Shown here: positions 36,025-44,401 of the stretch, piece by piece
Layout: each line of letters begins with the position of its first letter
How positions within the stretch are numbered: the stretch's first letter is position 1
Program-made: the position numbers and the translations under genes
Notes under the pieces: generated by a model
The model's database searches: none
What the model was told of the DNA's origin: nothing
Seen by the model: the letters and a program-made list of their open reading frames with translations, nothing else
From: an uncultured Erythrobacter sp.
GTDB taxonomy: Bacteria > Pseudomonadota > Alphaproteobacteria > Sphingomonadales > Sphingomonadaceae
Direction of reading: 5' to 3'
NCBI GenBank assembly: GCA_947495695.1
Contig: CANLZP010000001.1
Span: 765,069 to 829,068, forward strand
Length of the DNA: 64,000 nt

Positions 36025-37698
36025 ATGACACAATCAAAAGCCACATTGCCTGCCCGCTCCTCGCTCCCGGTCGCTCCGGTATTGTCTCGCCGGGGGCTGT
36101 TCCAATTGGGGGCCGTTTCGGCAGCGCTTGTCGCCAGCCCTCTTGCCGCGCGCGGCTTTGGCAGTGGCTTCACGCATGGCGTGGCCAGTGGCGAGCCCGG
36201 GCAAGACAGGGTGCTGTTGTGGACCCGCTTTGTGGCAGAGCAGGACACGCCGCTTGATTGGCAAGTCAGCGAGAGCGAAGACTTCTCCAAACCCATTTCC
36301 GAAGGCCGCGTTATGGCCTCGCCCCACCGCGATTGGTGCTGCAAAACCTGGGCCAACGGCTTGAAGTCTGACGCGTGGTATTTCTATCGATTTGTTGCAC
36401 CCGATGGCTCTGTATCAATCACCGGACGCACGCGGACATTGCCGGCAGGATCGACTGCGAAATTCCGCATGGCGGTGTTTTCCTGTTCGAATTTCGGGTT
36501 CGGCTGGTTCAATTCCTATGCCCATGCAGCGCAGGCCAATGATGCTGATTTGGCGGTGCATCTGGGCGACTATATCTATGAATATGGTCGCGGAACCTAT
36601 CCTTCGGCCGATGCGGCCAATCCGCACCGCGTGTTGTGGCCCGATCACGAAAGCTTGGCCTTGGCGGATTACCGCCTGCGCTATGCAACCTATCGCACAG
36701 ATCCCGATTTGCGCCGCTTGCATCAGGTGATGCCGATGGTGGCCGTATGGGATGACCATGAAGCCGCGAATGACAGTTGGGAGAACGGCGCGGAAAACCA
36801 TCAAGCCGAAACGGAAGGTGATTGGGCGGTGCGCAAGGCAGCGGCGAAGCGGGCCTATCGCGAATGGATGCCCGTATCCGACGAGCCTTATGCGCAATAT
36901 GAGCTGGGAGACCTTGCCACGCTGTTCCGACTGGATACGCGGCTCGAGGGGCGCGAGGAGCAGTTTGACCTTGGCACGGTTCTCAAGGGCAAGACCGATC
37001 CACAATCAGCCATAGCGGCATTGTCAGCCTTCAAGGCAGGCGATTGGGCCAATCCCGAACGCCAAATGTTGGGTCAGACCCAAGAAGATTGGCTGTTCGG
37101 CGGCATGGCGGCCTCGCGCAGATCGGGTAAGCTTTGGCAAGTGTTGGCGCAACAGGTGTTGGTGGGCGAGTTAAGGTCTCCGCCTGCAATCCTGTCCCTG
37201 ATTGCAGATGATTTGCCACAATCGCTGCGCCAGCTCGTGCTGGCGGCTGCGGCGGCCAATGCGGCGGGGCTGCCTTCCAATATGGATGCCTGGGACGGTT
37301 ATCCCGCTGCGCGCGCGCGGTTGCTAGCGGCTGCGCAGAATGCTGACGCCAATCTGCTGGTGCTGGCCGGTGATACGCATAATGGTTGGGCGTTCGAACT
37401 GGAAAAAGATGGCGCCGGGGCTGGTGTCGAATTCGGGGTTCCCGGTGTCACTTCTCCAGGCCTTGAAACGTCATTGAGCAGCATTGCGCCATCCGATTTC
37501 GCCAAGGCGGCGGTGGACCACAATGCGCAATTGGTTTGGGCCGATACATCCCAGCGCGGTTATATGAATGTGGAACTGACACCTGAGAGCGCCACCACAG
37601 AAATGCGCTTTGTTGAAACGGTGAAGATCCGATCGATCCGCCTTGCCGGCACAAAACGGCTCTCCACCCAAGCGGGATCGCAACGGGTTGACGTTTGA
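36025..37698 (+). CDS. phoD: PhoD-family alkaline phosphatase/phosphodiesterase, Tat-exported
   Basis: PhoD is a calcium/iron phosphodiesterase-phosphatase that scavenges phosphate in the periplasm. The 557-residue protein has a twin-arginine signal (LSRRGLFQLGAVSAALVASP, Arg22-Arg23). An N-terminal domain (FTHGVASGEPGQDRVLLWTRF) is followed by the metal-binding phosphoesterase domain: FSCSNFGFGWFN, VHLGDYIYEYG, VWDDHEAANDSW and VLAGDTHNGWAFEL. ATG 36025 is chosen because it places the Tat motif near the N-terminus; the frame is open upstream to 35743. No clear pho box was identified by eye. Confidence 0.93.
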   Translation: MTQSKATLPARSSLPVAPVLSRRGLFQLGAVSAALVASPLAARGFGSGFTHGVASGEPGQDRVLLWTRFVAEQDTPLDWQVSESEDFSKPISEGRVMASPHRDWCCKTWANGLKSDAWYFYRFVAPDGSVSITGRTRTLPAGSTAKFRMAVFSCSNFGFGWFNSYAHAAQANDADLAVHLGDYIYEYGRGTYPSADAANPHRVLWPDHESLALADYRLRYATYRTDPDLRRLHQVMPMVAVWDDHEAANDSWENGAENHQAETEGDWAVRKAAAKRAYREWMPVSDEPYAQYELGDLATLFRLDTRLEGREEQFDLGTVLKGKTDPQSAIAALSAFKAGDWANPERQMLGQTQEDWLFGGMAASRRSGKLWQVLAQQVLVGELRSPPAILSLIADDLPQSLRQLVLAAAAANAAGLPSNMDAWDGYPAARARLLAAAQNADANLLVLAGDTHNGWAFELEKDGAGAGVEFGVPGVTSPGLETSLSSIAPSDFAKAAVDHNAQLVWADTSQRGYMNVELTPESATTEMRFVETVKIRSIRLAGTKRLSTQAGSQRVDV

Positions 37699-37780
37699 TC
37701 CAGGCCTATCCCAACCATGCACGCGAACTATCTCGGAACATCGCGTCGATTTCTCCGTTGAACTAGCAAAGGAGATTGAA

Positions 37781-38065
37781 ATGTTTGGTAAAATTATTGG
37801 AGCTGCCCTTGGCAGCAAGCTAGCGCAGCAGACGAAATCGGTTGGTGGCAATACGGGTGCTATGATTGGTGCCGCGGCGCCGTTCGTCCTTCGCAAGATG
37901 AGTATTCCGGCTATGGTCGCTCTGGGTGTCGGGGGCTACTTCACCAAAAAGTATTTCGACAAGAAGGATCAGAGCCTGCCCGAGCCGACCGATGCCAAGA
38001 CCGCACCGGTGGCCAGCATTCCGCAGCCCAAGGCTAAAAAAGCGGCGAAACCAGCGGCTGCATAG
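37781..38065 (+). CDS. Small hypothetical protein with Gly/Ala-rich hydrophobic core
   Basis: The 94-residue product starts at ATG 37781, preceded by a strong AAGGAG seven bases upstream. It begins MFGKIIGAALGSKLAQQTKS, has a moderately hydrophobic middle (MIGAAAPFVLRKMSIPAMVALGVGGYF) and ends in a Lys/Pro/Ala-rich tail (KPAAA). The core may be one weak membrane segment. No family is recognised. A perfect terminator follows at 38094. Confidence 0.7.
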   Translation: MFGKIIGAALGSKLAQQTKSVGGNTGAMIGAAAPFVLRKMSIPAMVALGVGGYFTKKYFDKKDQSLPEPTDAKTAPVASIPQPKAKKAAKPAAA

Positions 38066-38093
38066 CGCGGGTTTAAGAGTTTAGGCTATCAGG

Positions 38094-38127
38094 AAGGGGT
38101 GGTGCATTTTTTGCGCTGCCCCTTTTT
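38094..38127 (+). terminator. Rho-independent terminator after the 94-residue protein gene
   Basis: A 13-bp stem (38094-38106 with 38112-38124, including three G-T pairs) has a five-T loop and is followed by T to 38127. It ends 17 bases before the earliest possible start of the thrS leader peptide. Confidence 0.8.
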
Positions 38128-38143
38128 GCTGGGCGGTAAGGTA

Positions 38144-38251
38144 ATGACATTGAAAGAATCCCTGCCTATATCCCTGCCCATGGCACACATGCTGACCACC
38201 ACGACCACCACCACAACCTCGGTTTTCCGGGGGCGGTTGGTCACGCGTTAG
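38144..38251 (+). CDS. Threonine-rich leader peptide upstream of thrS
   Basis: This short ORF contains eight consecutive threonine codons (ACC ACC ACG ACC ACC ACC at 38195-38212, then ACA ACC to 38218) and one further Thr codon before TAG at 38249. Read from ATG 38144 it is 35 residues; from ATG 38180 it is 23 (MAHMLTTTTTTTT, then SVFRGRLVTR). GGTAAGGT precedes ATG 38144 at short spacing; the later ATGs lack a visible ribosome-binding site. Position just ahead of thrS and overlap with alternative RNA hairpins indicate a leader peptide whose translation senses charged tRNA-Thr. It is not expected to act as a protein. Confidence 0.75.
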   Translation: MTLKESLPISLPMAHMLTTTTTTTTSVFRGRLVTR

Positions 38252-38299
38252 TCGCAGATCCAGCCACCCCCGGTTTGATCCGGTTTCGGGGTGGCTTGG
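38214..38299 (+). promoter_or_regulatory. Alternative hairpins of a putative thrS attenuator
   Basis: Segment 2 (38227-38240, CCGGGGGCGGTTGG) can pair with segment 3 (38260-38273, CCAGCCACCCCCGG) at 13 of 14 positions, one of them G-T. Segment 3 can alternatively pair with segment 4 (38288-38296, GGGGTGGCT) through a perfect 9-bp stem from 38262-38270. CAACC (38214-38218), the end of the Thr run, can pair with GGTTG (38235-38239) as a 1:2 stem. A ribosome stalled on Thr codons would leave 2:3 free to form; one reaching the stop at 38249 would block it and permit 3:4. No U-tract follows 3:4, so whether it terminates transcription by itself is uncertain. Confidence 0.65.
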
Positions 38300-38399
38300 G
38301 TGTCAGCTTCCCGAAAAAGTGCAGAATAGATGACACCGCCCTTCCGGCGCGTGCCTGCTTGTGGCAGGGCGTCGGTCAAACAGACGGTATGAGATTGCA

Positions 38400-40400
38400 A
38401 TGACACAACTTCTGAAAATCAGCCTGCCCGATGGCTCCGTGCGCGAAGTCGAAGAAGGCTCCACGCCAGCGGACATTGCGGCTGCGATCGGTCCGGGCCT
38501 TGCCAAGGCGGCGCTGGCGGCGCGTGTGGACGGGGAAGTGCGCGACATCGGCCGCCCGTTTGAGGGCGATGCTCAGCTGGAGTTGATCACTGCACGCGAT
38601 GAAGAGGACGCGCTGGAGCTGGTCCGGCACGACTATGCCCATATTCTGGCCGAGGCGGTGCAGGCGTTGTGGCCGGGTACGCAGATCACCTTTGGCCCTG
38701 CAACCGATGACGGGTTTTACTATGACGTGATGGCCCCGGCTGATCGCGATCCGTTCAGCATCGACGATCTGCCCGCAATCGAAGAGAAAATGCGCCAGAT
38801 CATTCAGGCCGACAAACCACTGCGGCGCGAAGTGTGGTCGCGCGAGGCGTTGATCGAGAAATGGTCTGCTGATGGCGAGGCATTCAAGGCAGAATGGGCC
38901 AAGGAACTGCCCGGAAATGAAGAGCTAACGGTGTATTGGTCGGGCGATGACTGGCTCGACATGTGTCGCGGGCCGCATCTGGCCAGCACCGGCAAACTCG
39001 ATCCGCAAGCGTTCAAGCTGTTGCGGGTGGCAGGAGCCTATTGGCGCGGCGATCAGCGCAATGCCCAGCTGACGCGGATTTACGGCACGGGTTGGCTGAA
39101 CAAGAAACAGCTCAAACAGCACCTGCATAATCTGGAAGAGGCAGGCAAGCGCGATCACCGCAAACTGGGCCGCGAGATGGAATTGTTCCACCTTCAGGAA
39201 GAAGCGCATGGCAGTGTTTTCTGGCATCCCAAGGGCTATATGATCTGGCGCGAGCTGGAAGCTTATATGCGCCGCGCGATTGATGAAGGCGGCTATCAGG
39301 AAGTCAAAACTCCGCAGGTGATCGATGCTCGCCAGTGGGAGAAATCGGGCCATTGGGGCAAATATCGCGAGAATATGTTCGTGGTGCCGGACGAGGTTCC
39401 CAACACCGAGGATGAAGGCGGAGTTATCTCTGGCGATGCCGATTGGATGGCGATCAAGCCGATGAATTGTCCGGCCCATGTGCTGGTCTTCAAGCAGGGC
39501 ATCACATCCTATCGCGACCTGCCCTTGCGCATGTATGAAAATGGCTGCTGCCACCGCAACGAGCCTCATGGTGCACTGCATGGATTGATGCGCGTGCGCC
39601 AATTTACGCAGGATGATGCGCATATCTTCTGCACCGAAGACCAGATCATCGACGAGGTGCAAAAGTTCTGCCAGCTGGCGGACCGGGTCTATAAGGACTT
39701 TGGCTTCACCTATAAGATCAAGCTCGCGCTGCGGCCCGAGCAAAGATACGGTTCTGACGAAGATTGGGACAAAGCCGAGTCCGAGCTGCGCCAGGCAGTG
39801 GTTGATGCCGGTATGGCGACCGAGGAATATGGTTGGGGCGAATTGCCCGGCGAAGGGGCGTTTTACGCACCCAAGCTGGAATGGCATTTGACCGATGCGA
39901 TCGGCCGCACATGGCAGGTCGGCACAATCCAGTCAGACCGCGTTCTGCCCGAGCGTTTGGACGCGACCTATGTCGGCGAAGACGGTGGTCGCCATCGTCC
40001 CGTCATGCTTCACCGCGCCATCTTTGGTTCCTATGAACGGTTTATCGGCATCCTGATCGAGCATTTTGCGGGTCGTTTGCCGGTATGGCTGGCTCCGGTC
40101 CAAACGGTTGTCGCGCCGATTGTCACCGACGTGGATGGATATGCCCAAGAGGTTGAGGCCAAGCTGAGAGCAGCGGGCATCCGGGTGGAAACCGACCTGC
40201 GCAACGAGAAGATCAATTATAAGGTGCGCGAACACAGCCTTGCCAAGGTTCCGCATCTGCTGGTTGTAGGCAAGCGTGAGGAAGAAGAGCGCACGGTTGC
40301 GATGCGAACGCTGGGCGAGAAAGAACAGCGCGTGCTGTCGCTTGATGATGCGATTGCATTTTTAACCGAAGCAGCAACACCGCCAGATCTGCGCGGATAA
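38400..40400 (+). CDS. thrS: Threonyl-tRNA synthetase
   Basis: ThrS charges tRNA-Thr. The 666-residue enzyme has an N-terminal TGS domain ([27 protein letters not shown]), an editing domain with [12 protein letters not shown] and GFYYD, the class II catalytic core with zinc ligands in MNCPAHV and the motif-2 region [29 protein letters not shown], and an anticodon-binding domain (about 570-660). The start is ATG 38400 ([12 protein letters not shown]); an upstream in-frame start at 38361 gives a non-homologous stretch. Its own ribosome-binding site is weak. A 330-base leader carrying a Thr-codon peptide precedes it. Confidence 0.98.
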   Translation: MTQLLKISLPDGSVREVEEGSTPADIAAAIGPGLAKAALAARVDGEVRDIGRPFEGDAQLELITARDEEDALELVRHDYAHILAEAVQALWPGTQITFGPATDDGFYYDVMAPADRDPFSIDDLPAIEEKMRQIIQADKPLRREVWSREALIEKWSADGEAFKAEWAKELPGNEELTVYWSGDDWLDMCRGPHLASTGKLDPQAFKLLRVAGAYWRGDQRNAQLTRIYGTGWLNKKQLKQHLHNLEEAGKRDHRKLGREMELFHLQEEAHGSVFWHPKGYMIWRELEAYMRRAIDEGGYQEVKTPQVIDARQWEKSGHWGKYRENMFVVPDEVPNTEDEGGVISGDADWMAIKPMNCPAHVLVFKQGITSYRDLPLRMYENGCCHRNEPHGALHGLMRVRQFTQDDAHIFCTEDQIIDEVQKFCQLADRVYKDFGFTYKIKLALRPEQRYGSDEDWDKAESELRQAVVDAGMATEEYGWGELPGEGAFYAPKLEWHLTDAIGRTWQVGTIQSDRVLPERLDATYVGEDGGRHRPVMLHRAIFGSYERFIGILIEHFAGRLPVWLAPVQTVVAPIVTDVDGYAQEVEAKLRAAGIRVETDLRNEKINYKVREHSLAKVPHLLVVGKREEEERTVAMRTLGEKEQRVLSLDDAIAFLTEAATPPDLRG

Positions 40401-40452
40401 GCCTCGCGCAGCTGCATTTATTCGGGATGTCGGTTGGATAGTCTGGCGAAAG

Positions 40453-40590
40453 TCAGAAAGGAAACGCGCGGCCTGCGGCGATAAGTGCCAAGGCGCATGA
40501 ACACACCAGAATGGAGCGAATTGCTTCCATTTGGTGAGCCGCCAATGGTGCCGCAGTGCGCGCGCGTGAAAGGGTAATGACTTTGGACAT
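40453..40590 (-). CDS. Possible 45-residue small membrane protein
   Basis: An ORF from ATG 40590 to TGA 40453 encodes MSKVITLSRARTAAPLAAHQ followed by a hydrophobic stretch (SILVCSCALALIAAGRAF). It lies in the 281-base gap between thrS and the DUF1223 gene. The basic N-terminus plus one hydrophobic segment looks like a small membrane protein, but no strong ribosome-binding site is visible and no family is recognised. Confidence 0.35.
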   Translation of the reverse strand: MSKVITLSRARTAAPLAAHQMEAIRSILVCSCALALIAAGRAFPF

Positions 40591-40681
40591 GCCGCTATTA
40601 TCGCGGCCATATCCTAACGCGGGGTTAAGGCGAGTGCGGCGCAGCCATGCCCCGCGCTCTCATGCGCGCAAAGCCGGATCG

Positions 40682-41443
40682 CTAAAGGTCCAAATATTGT
40701 GCCGCCAGAACCCTGCCGGCATCCTCTTCGCGCACAATAATGGCATAACGGTCGGCTCCGGCCACGGTAAATTGGTCTGCCTTGAGAACATGCGATTGCT
40801 GGCCACCATTCCAGCGCGCCAACCGATATTCAGAGCGCAATACATTGGTATAGCCCAGCCGGTGGCCAGAGTTTTCACCCCGGCCGATATCCACTCTGGC
40901 GTGCGCGGTTAGGGCCAACACGATCAGTTCAGCAGGGGCATCGCTCTCACCGCCCAATCCGATCCGATAGCCACCATCGCCCAATTGTTTGACTCGGATC
41001 GCAGCGGATTGCCGGTGGCTGGCTTGATGGATCAAACTGCGCACTTGCTGTTCTTGCGAACCGACCACACCAAAGGTGCCATCCACCACAATTTGCGGGG
41101 TATAGACTCCGTTACGGCCGTTCAGCCCGCGCCAAGCATAGCGCCGCTGAAGGTCGGTGTTTACCTCAAGCGCGAGCGTATCTTTCCAGCCCAACCGATC
41201 CCAATAGGTTACAGGACGAGAGACAATCACCAGATCGGGGTTGGATACCAGCTTATCCGCCAATCGATCGGCTGGCGGACACGAAGAACACCCTTGGCTG
41301 GTGAACAATTCCAGCAAAACAGGCTCGGCATTGCTGCGCAGACCAGGATCTTGACTCAATGCTACGCCCGGCTTGGTCAGGGACGCCAATGCGATTGAAA
41401 GCGCCAGAACGCCCGCCACTATCGCTGCATATGTTTTGAACAT
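40682..41443 (-). CDS. DUF1223 exported thioredoxin-like protein
   Basis: This 253-residue protein has an N-terminal signal or anchor (MFKTYAAIVAGVLALSIALASL). The DUF1223 thioredoxin-like start follows: PVLLELFTSQGCSSCPPADRLADKL, with a CxxC pair at Cys52/Cys55. VTYWDRLGWKDTLA and GVYTPQIVVDGTFGVVGS are further conserved segments. The redox-type CSSC suggests a periplasmic disulfide or thiol function, but none is established for the family. It stands alone upstream of the agmatine-deiminase-like gene on the same strand. Confidence 0.9.
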   Translation of the reverse strand: MFKTYAAIVAGVLALSIALASLTKPGVALSQDPGLRSNAEPVLLELFTSQGCSSCPPADRLADKLVSNPDLVIVSRPVTYWDRLGWKDTLALEVNTDLQRRYAWRGLNGRNGVYTPQIVVDGTFGVVGSQEQQVRSLIHQASHRQSAAIRVKQLGDGGYRIGLGGESDAPAELIVLALTAHARVDIGRGENSGHRLGYTNVLRSEYRLARWNGGQQSHVLKADQFTVAGADRYAIIVREEDAGRVLAAQYLDL

Positions 41444-41538
41444 GGCGTGCTCTCCCGATGAATGTCTCTGTGACTTATTCGGTGCAAACGGGCTGGACGT
41501 TACATGCTAAACCGGGGGGCTCGGCTGCGGATCTGCTC

Positions 41539-42513
41539 TTAGGCAAGTTGCGGCATTTGCTGGCTGGCGCAGTGAAACCCACCGCCTCCGGCCAGGACAG
41601 CGTCAGCGGGCAGGCCGATTGTCGCACGATCGGGGAATAACTCGGCGATGGCAGCAACCCCCGCCTCGTCTTGGTCCGAACCGAAAGTGGGAACGATCAC
41701 GGCATGGGTGGTGATCGCAAAATTGACATAGCTGGCCGGTTCGATCGCACCATCGCGCAAGATCAGCCCGGGCGAGGGAATGGTGACCACCTCGACCCCA
41801 AAGCTTTCGGCCCGATATCTTGCATCGGCATAGATCGCTTCATTGGGGTCATCATGGCTCGATGCCTCGGGAACGGCCAGTCGGTTCTCTCCGACAAAGC
41901 GCGCCAGATTGTCGACATGGCCATCGGTGTGATCATTGATCAAACCCTCGCCCAACCACAGCACGCGGTCAAAACCCAGATCGGCTGCCAGTGCGGCTTC
42001 AATATCGTCAGCGCTCATCGACGGGTTACGATTGGGGTTGAGCAAACATTGCTGGGTGGTGACAACCAAGCCGGTGCCGTCCCCATCAATGGCGCCGCCT
42101 TCCAGCACATAGTCTGCCGTTTCAACCGGCAGGTCTGCCGATTGGGCAAGGTCATCTCCGATCGTCTCGTCGCCCGCCATCAGGTATTTCTCGCCCCAGC
42201 CATTGAAGGCAGGGCGCAATGCAGCGCCATCGCTGCGAACCAGCGGTCCGGTGTCGCGCAGCCAGATATCGCCATAGATATGGCGCTCCAGCCGAACCTT
42301 TTCGCTGACCAATTGTGCCGCGCGTGCTGCATTGGCCTCGTCACGAACGACCAACCGCACTTCCTGCCCGCTATCGGCCACCGCATTGGCGAATGCCGCA
42401 ATCTGGCGCTGAGCTGCGTCTAGGAAACTGGGCCATTCCTGCTCGAGATGAGGGAAGCCGATCCACAGCCAGCTCTGCGGCGCCCATTCGGGCGGCATCA
42501 ATGCACCGGACAT
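41539..42513 (-). CDS. Agmatine deiminase / peptidyl-arginine deiminase family hydrolase
   Basis: The family hydrolyses the guanidino group of agmatine to N-carbamoylputrescine plus ammonia, or of peptidyl arginine. The 324-residue protein has MPPEWAPQSWLWIGFPH, DIWLRDTGPLVRS, EGGAIDGDGTGLVVTTQQCLLN, the catalytic His region NDHTDGHVDNLARF and the C-terminal nucleophile Cys315 in GGGGFHCASQQMPQ. Agmatine deiminase is the likeliest activity. ATG 42513 starts the conserved region; an upstream extension to 42594 is Ala/Pro-rich and overlaps the preceding gene. Confidence 0.9.
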   Translation of the reverse strand: MSGALMPPEWAPQSWLWIGFPHLEQEWPSFLDAAQRQIAAFANAVADSGQEVRLVVRDEANAARAAQLVSEKVRLERHIYGDIWLRDTGPLVRSDGAALRPAFNGWGEKYLMAGDETIGDDLAQSADLPVETADYVLEGGAIDGDGTGLVVTTQQCLLNPNRNPSMSADDIEAALAADLGFDRVLWLGEGLINDHTDGHVDNLARFVGENRLAVPEASSHDDPNEAIYADARYRAESFGVEVVTIPSPGLILRDGAIEPASYVNFAITTHAVIVPTFGSDQDEAGVAAIAELFPDRATIGLPADAVLAGGGGFHCASQQMPQLA

Positions 42514-42532
42514 AATGTGCTTCCCGACCGGT

Positions 42533-44239
42533 CTAGCAGCCGCTGTCGTTGGCGGCGCAGCTTTCATCGCGGGTGGCTTTGAACTCGTCACCATCTACCC
42601 AGTTTGGCCAGCTGGTGCTTTGACCCAGCATCTGGCCCAAGATTGATAACAAGCGCAAATTGCTCATCACCCCCGACCAGTCCCAATTCTCGTCAAATTC
42701 ATCTTTGGGACCGTGGTAGGCGTCCGCATAATAGGCCGCAGAAATAGCCGCACCCGCTTCACTACCTCCCTCCAGCAAATCTTCGCCATCGCGCAGATAG
42801 AACATCGGGACGCCTCGCTTGGCCAAGGCAAAATGGTCGGAACGGTAATAGAATCCGGCCTCGGGCGTTGGGTCCGGCGTGGCAGTCTTGCCGGTCTTGG
42901 CTAGGGCTTTCTGCAGGAAAAGATCGAGCTGCGATTTGCCGCCGCCAACAACCGTCACATCGCGCGCTTCGGGCATCACCTTGAAGGCATCCATGTTAAT
43001 TCCACCTGCCGTTTGAGCCAGCGGGAAAACCGGATTGGCAGCGTAATAATCTGCGCCCAGCAGGCCTTGTTCTTCGGCGGTCACCGCCAGATAAACCATC
43101 GACCTGCGTGTTGGGCCTGCCTTGGCTTGAGCCTCGGCCAACGCCACCAGTGCGGCAGTGCCGGTCGCATTGTCGATCGCGCCATTGCAGATATCATCGC
43201 CATCGGGCGCAGCGGGGCAACGGCCCAGATGGTCCCAATGCGCGGTGTGGATGACATATTCATCGGGGGCCTCAGTCCCTGGCAACATGCCGATGACATT
43301 TTGCGAGGTATAGGTGCGCACATCGTTGCGGAAACTGGTCGAGGCGGTCAGTCCCAGCGGCACCGCGACAAAACCTCGCTCCCGCGCCGCCTCGCTCAAA
43401 GCGTCCAGATCCTGTCCAGCGGCGGCCAGCACTTCGCGCGCGCTTTCTTTCTGTAGCCAACCGTTCATCTGCGTCATCGCAGGCGGGTTTTCACCGCGCT
43501 GGGCATAGGCCTGCGGGCCAGACCACGAACTCGACACAACATTCCAACCATATGAAGCGGGCGCAGTATCGTGCACGATGATCGCGCCAGCGGCACCTTG
43601 GCGCGCGGCCTCTTCGTATTTGTACGTCCAGCGACCATAAAAGGTCATGGCTTTTCCGTTGAACGGACCTTCTAACCCGACTGTTTCATAGTCGGGATCA
43701 TTGACCAGAATGAGGGCAGTTTTGCCCGTCATGTCCAGCCCTTCATAATCGTTCCAGCCGCGCTCTGGCGCGTTGATGCCATAGCCGACAAACACCAGCT
43801 CGCTATCCTCGAGGCGGGTCTGCACCTGTTCCTGATAGGTAATGCCCACCCAATCATCGAAGTAATAATAGGACAGATCGACATTCTCGCCAGCGAAGCT
43901 TAGCGGCGCGAAATCCTTACCAGTGATTTCCACCAGAGGAACTTCCTGAACCCATGAGCCATTGTTGCCCGGCTCAAGACCTGCAGCGGCAAAGCGCTCC
44001 TTTAAAAAGGCGACCGTTTTCTCCTCGCCAATGGTGCCAGGCATCCGTCCCTCGAACTCATCCGAAGACAAAATGCGGGTCACGTCTTTCAAGGTTGCTT
44101 CGGACAATTCACCGGCTTCCACCTCGGGCATGTCAAGCTGCTGCCCTGCATCACTCGCCATATCGCATCCAGATAGCGCCAACATTGATGCAGCCAGTGT
44201 GATAGCCAATGTGCTGATGGGAATATTGTGTTTGAACAT
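42533..44239 (-). CDS. M28-family zinc aminopeptidase-like lipoprotein
   Basis: This exported peptidase of about 568 residues has a lipoprotein signal (TLAITLAASMLALSGC). A PA-like insert (about 150-310) precedes the M28 catalytic domain, marked by VIHTAHWDHLGRC (zinc His), GAIDNATGTAALVALAEA (bridging Asp), VTAEEQGLLGADYYA (catalytic Glu-Glu) and YYRSDHFALAKRGVPMFYL (last zinc His). It probably trims peptides in the periplasm or at the cell surface. ATG 44239 is favoured over ATG 44266 because AGAGGA lies upstream. It ends 19 bases before the deiminase start. Confidence 0.93.
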   Translation of the reverse strand: MFKHNIPISTLAITLAASMLALSGCDMASDAGQQLDMPEVEAGELSEATLKDVTRILSSDEFEGRMPGTIGEEKTVAFLKERFAAAGLEPGNNGSWVQEVPLVEITGKDFAPLSFAGENVDLSYYYFDDWVGITYQEQVQTRLEDSELVFVGYGINAPERGWNDYEGLDMTGKTALILVNDPDYETVGLEGPFNGKAMTFYGRWTYKYEEAARQGAAGAIIVHDTAPASYGWNVVSSSWSGPQAYAQRGENPPAMTQMNGWLQKESAREVLAAAGQDLDALSEAARERGFVAVPLGLTASTSFRNDVRTYTSQNVIGMLPGTEAPDEYVIHTAHWDHLGRCPAAPDGDDICNGAIDNATGTAALVALAEAQAKAGPTRRSMVYLAVTAEEQGLLGADYYAANPVFPLAQTAGGINMDAFKVMPEARDVTVVGGGKSQLDLFLQKALAKTGKTATPDPTPEAGFYYRSDHFALAKRGVPMFYLRDGEDLLEGGSEAGAAISAAYYADAYHGPKDEFDENWDWSGVMSNLRLLSILGQMLGQSTSWPNWVDGDEFKATRDESCAANDSGC

Positions 44240-44401
44240 GGAAATGCCGATCCTCTTGCCCTTCATTTATGGCCCCTTCCATTGCAGAGCTGTTCGCCAT
44301 GGGCAAGCCGAGCGCTGTTAGCGGGCACTTTGCCCGCATGTGCGCTCAGTGCTTGCTCTGCATGCTTGTGCTGAGTGCGCACTGAGGGCAGGAAGGCGCC
44401 G

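Noticed and set aside
38140-38399. An open frame overlapping the Thr leader, reading HHDHHHN in place of the Thr run
   Set aside because: It has no ATG start, and the His/Asp run is only the shifted reading of the ACC repeats. The Thr reading is supported by position upstream of thrS, a stop at a functional place and the alternative stems.
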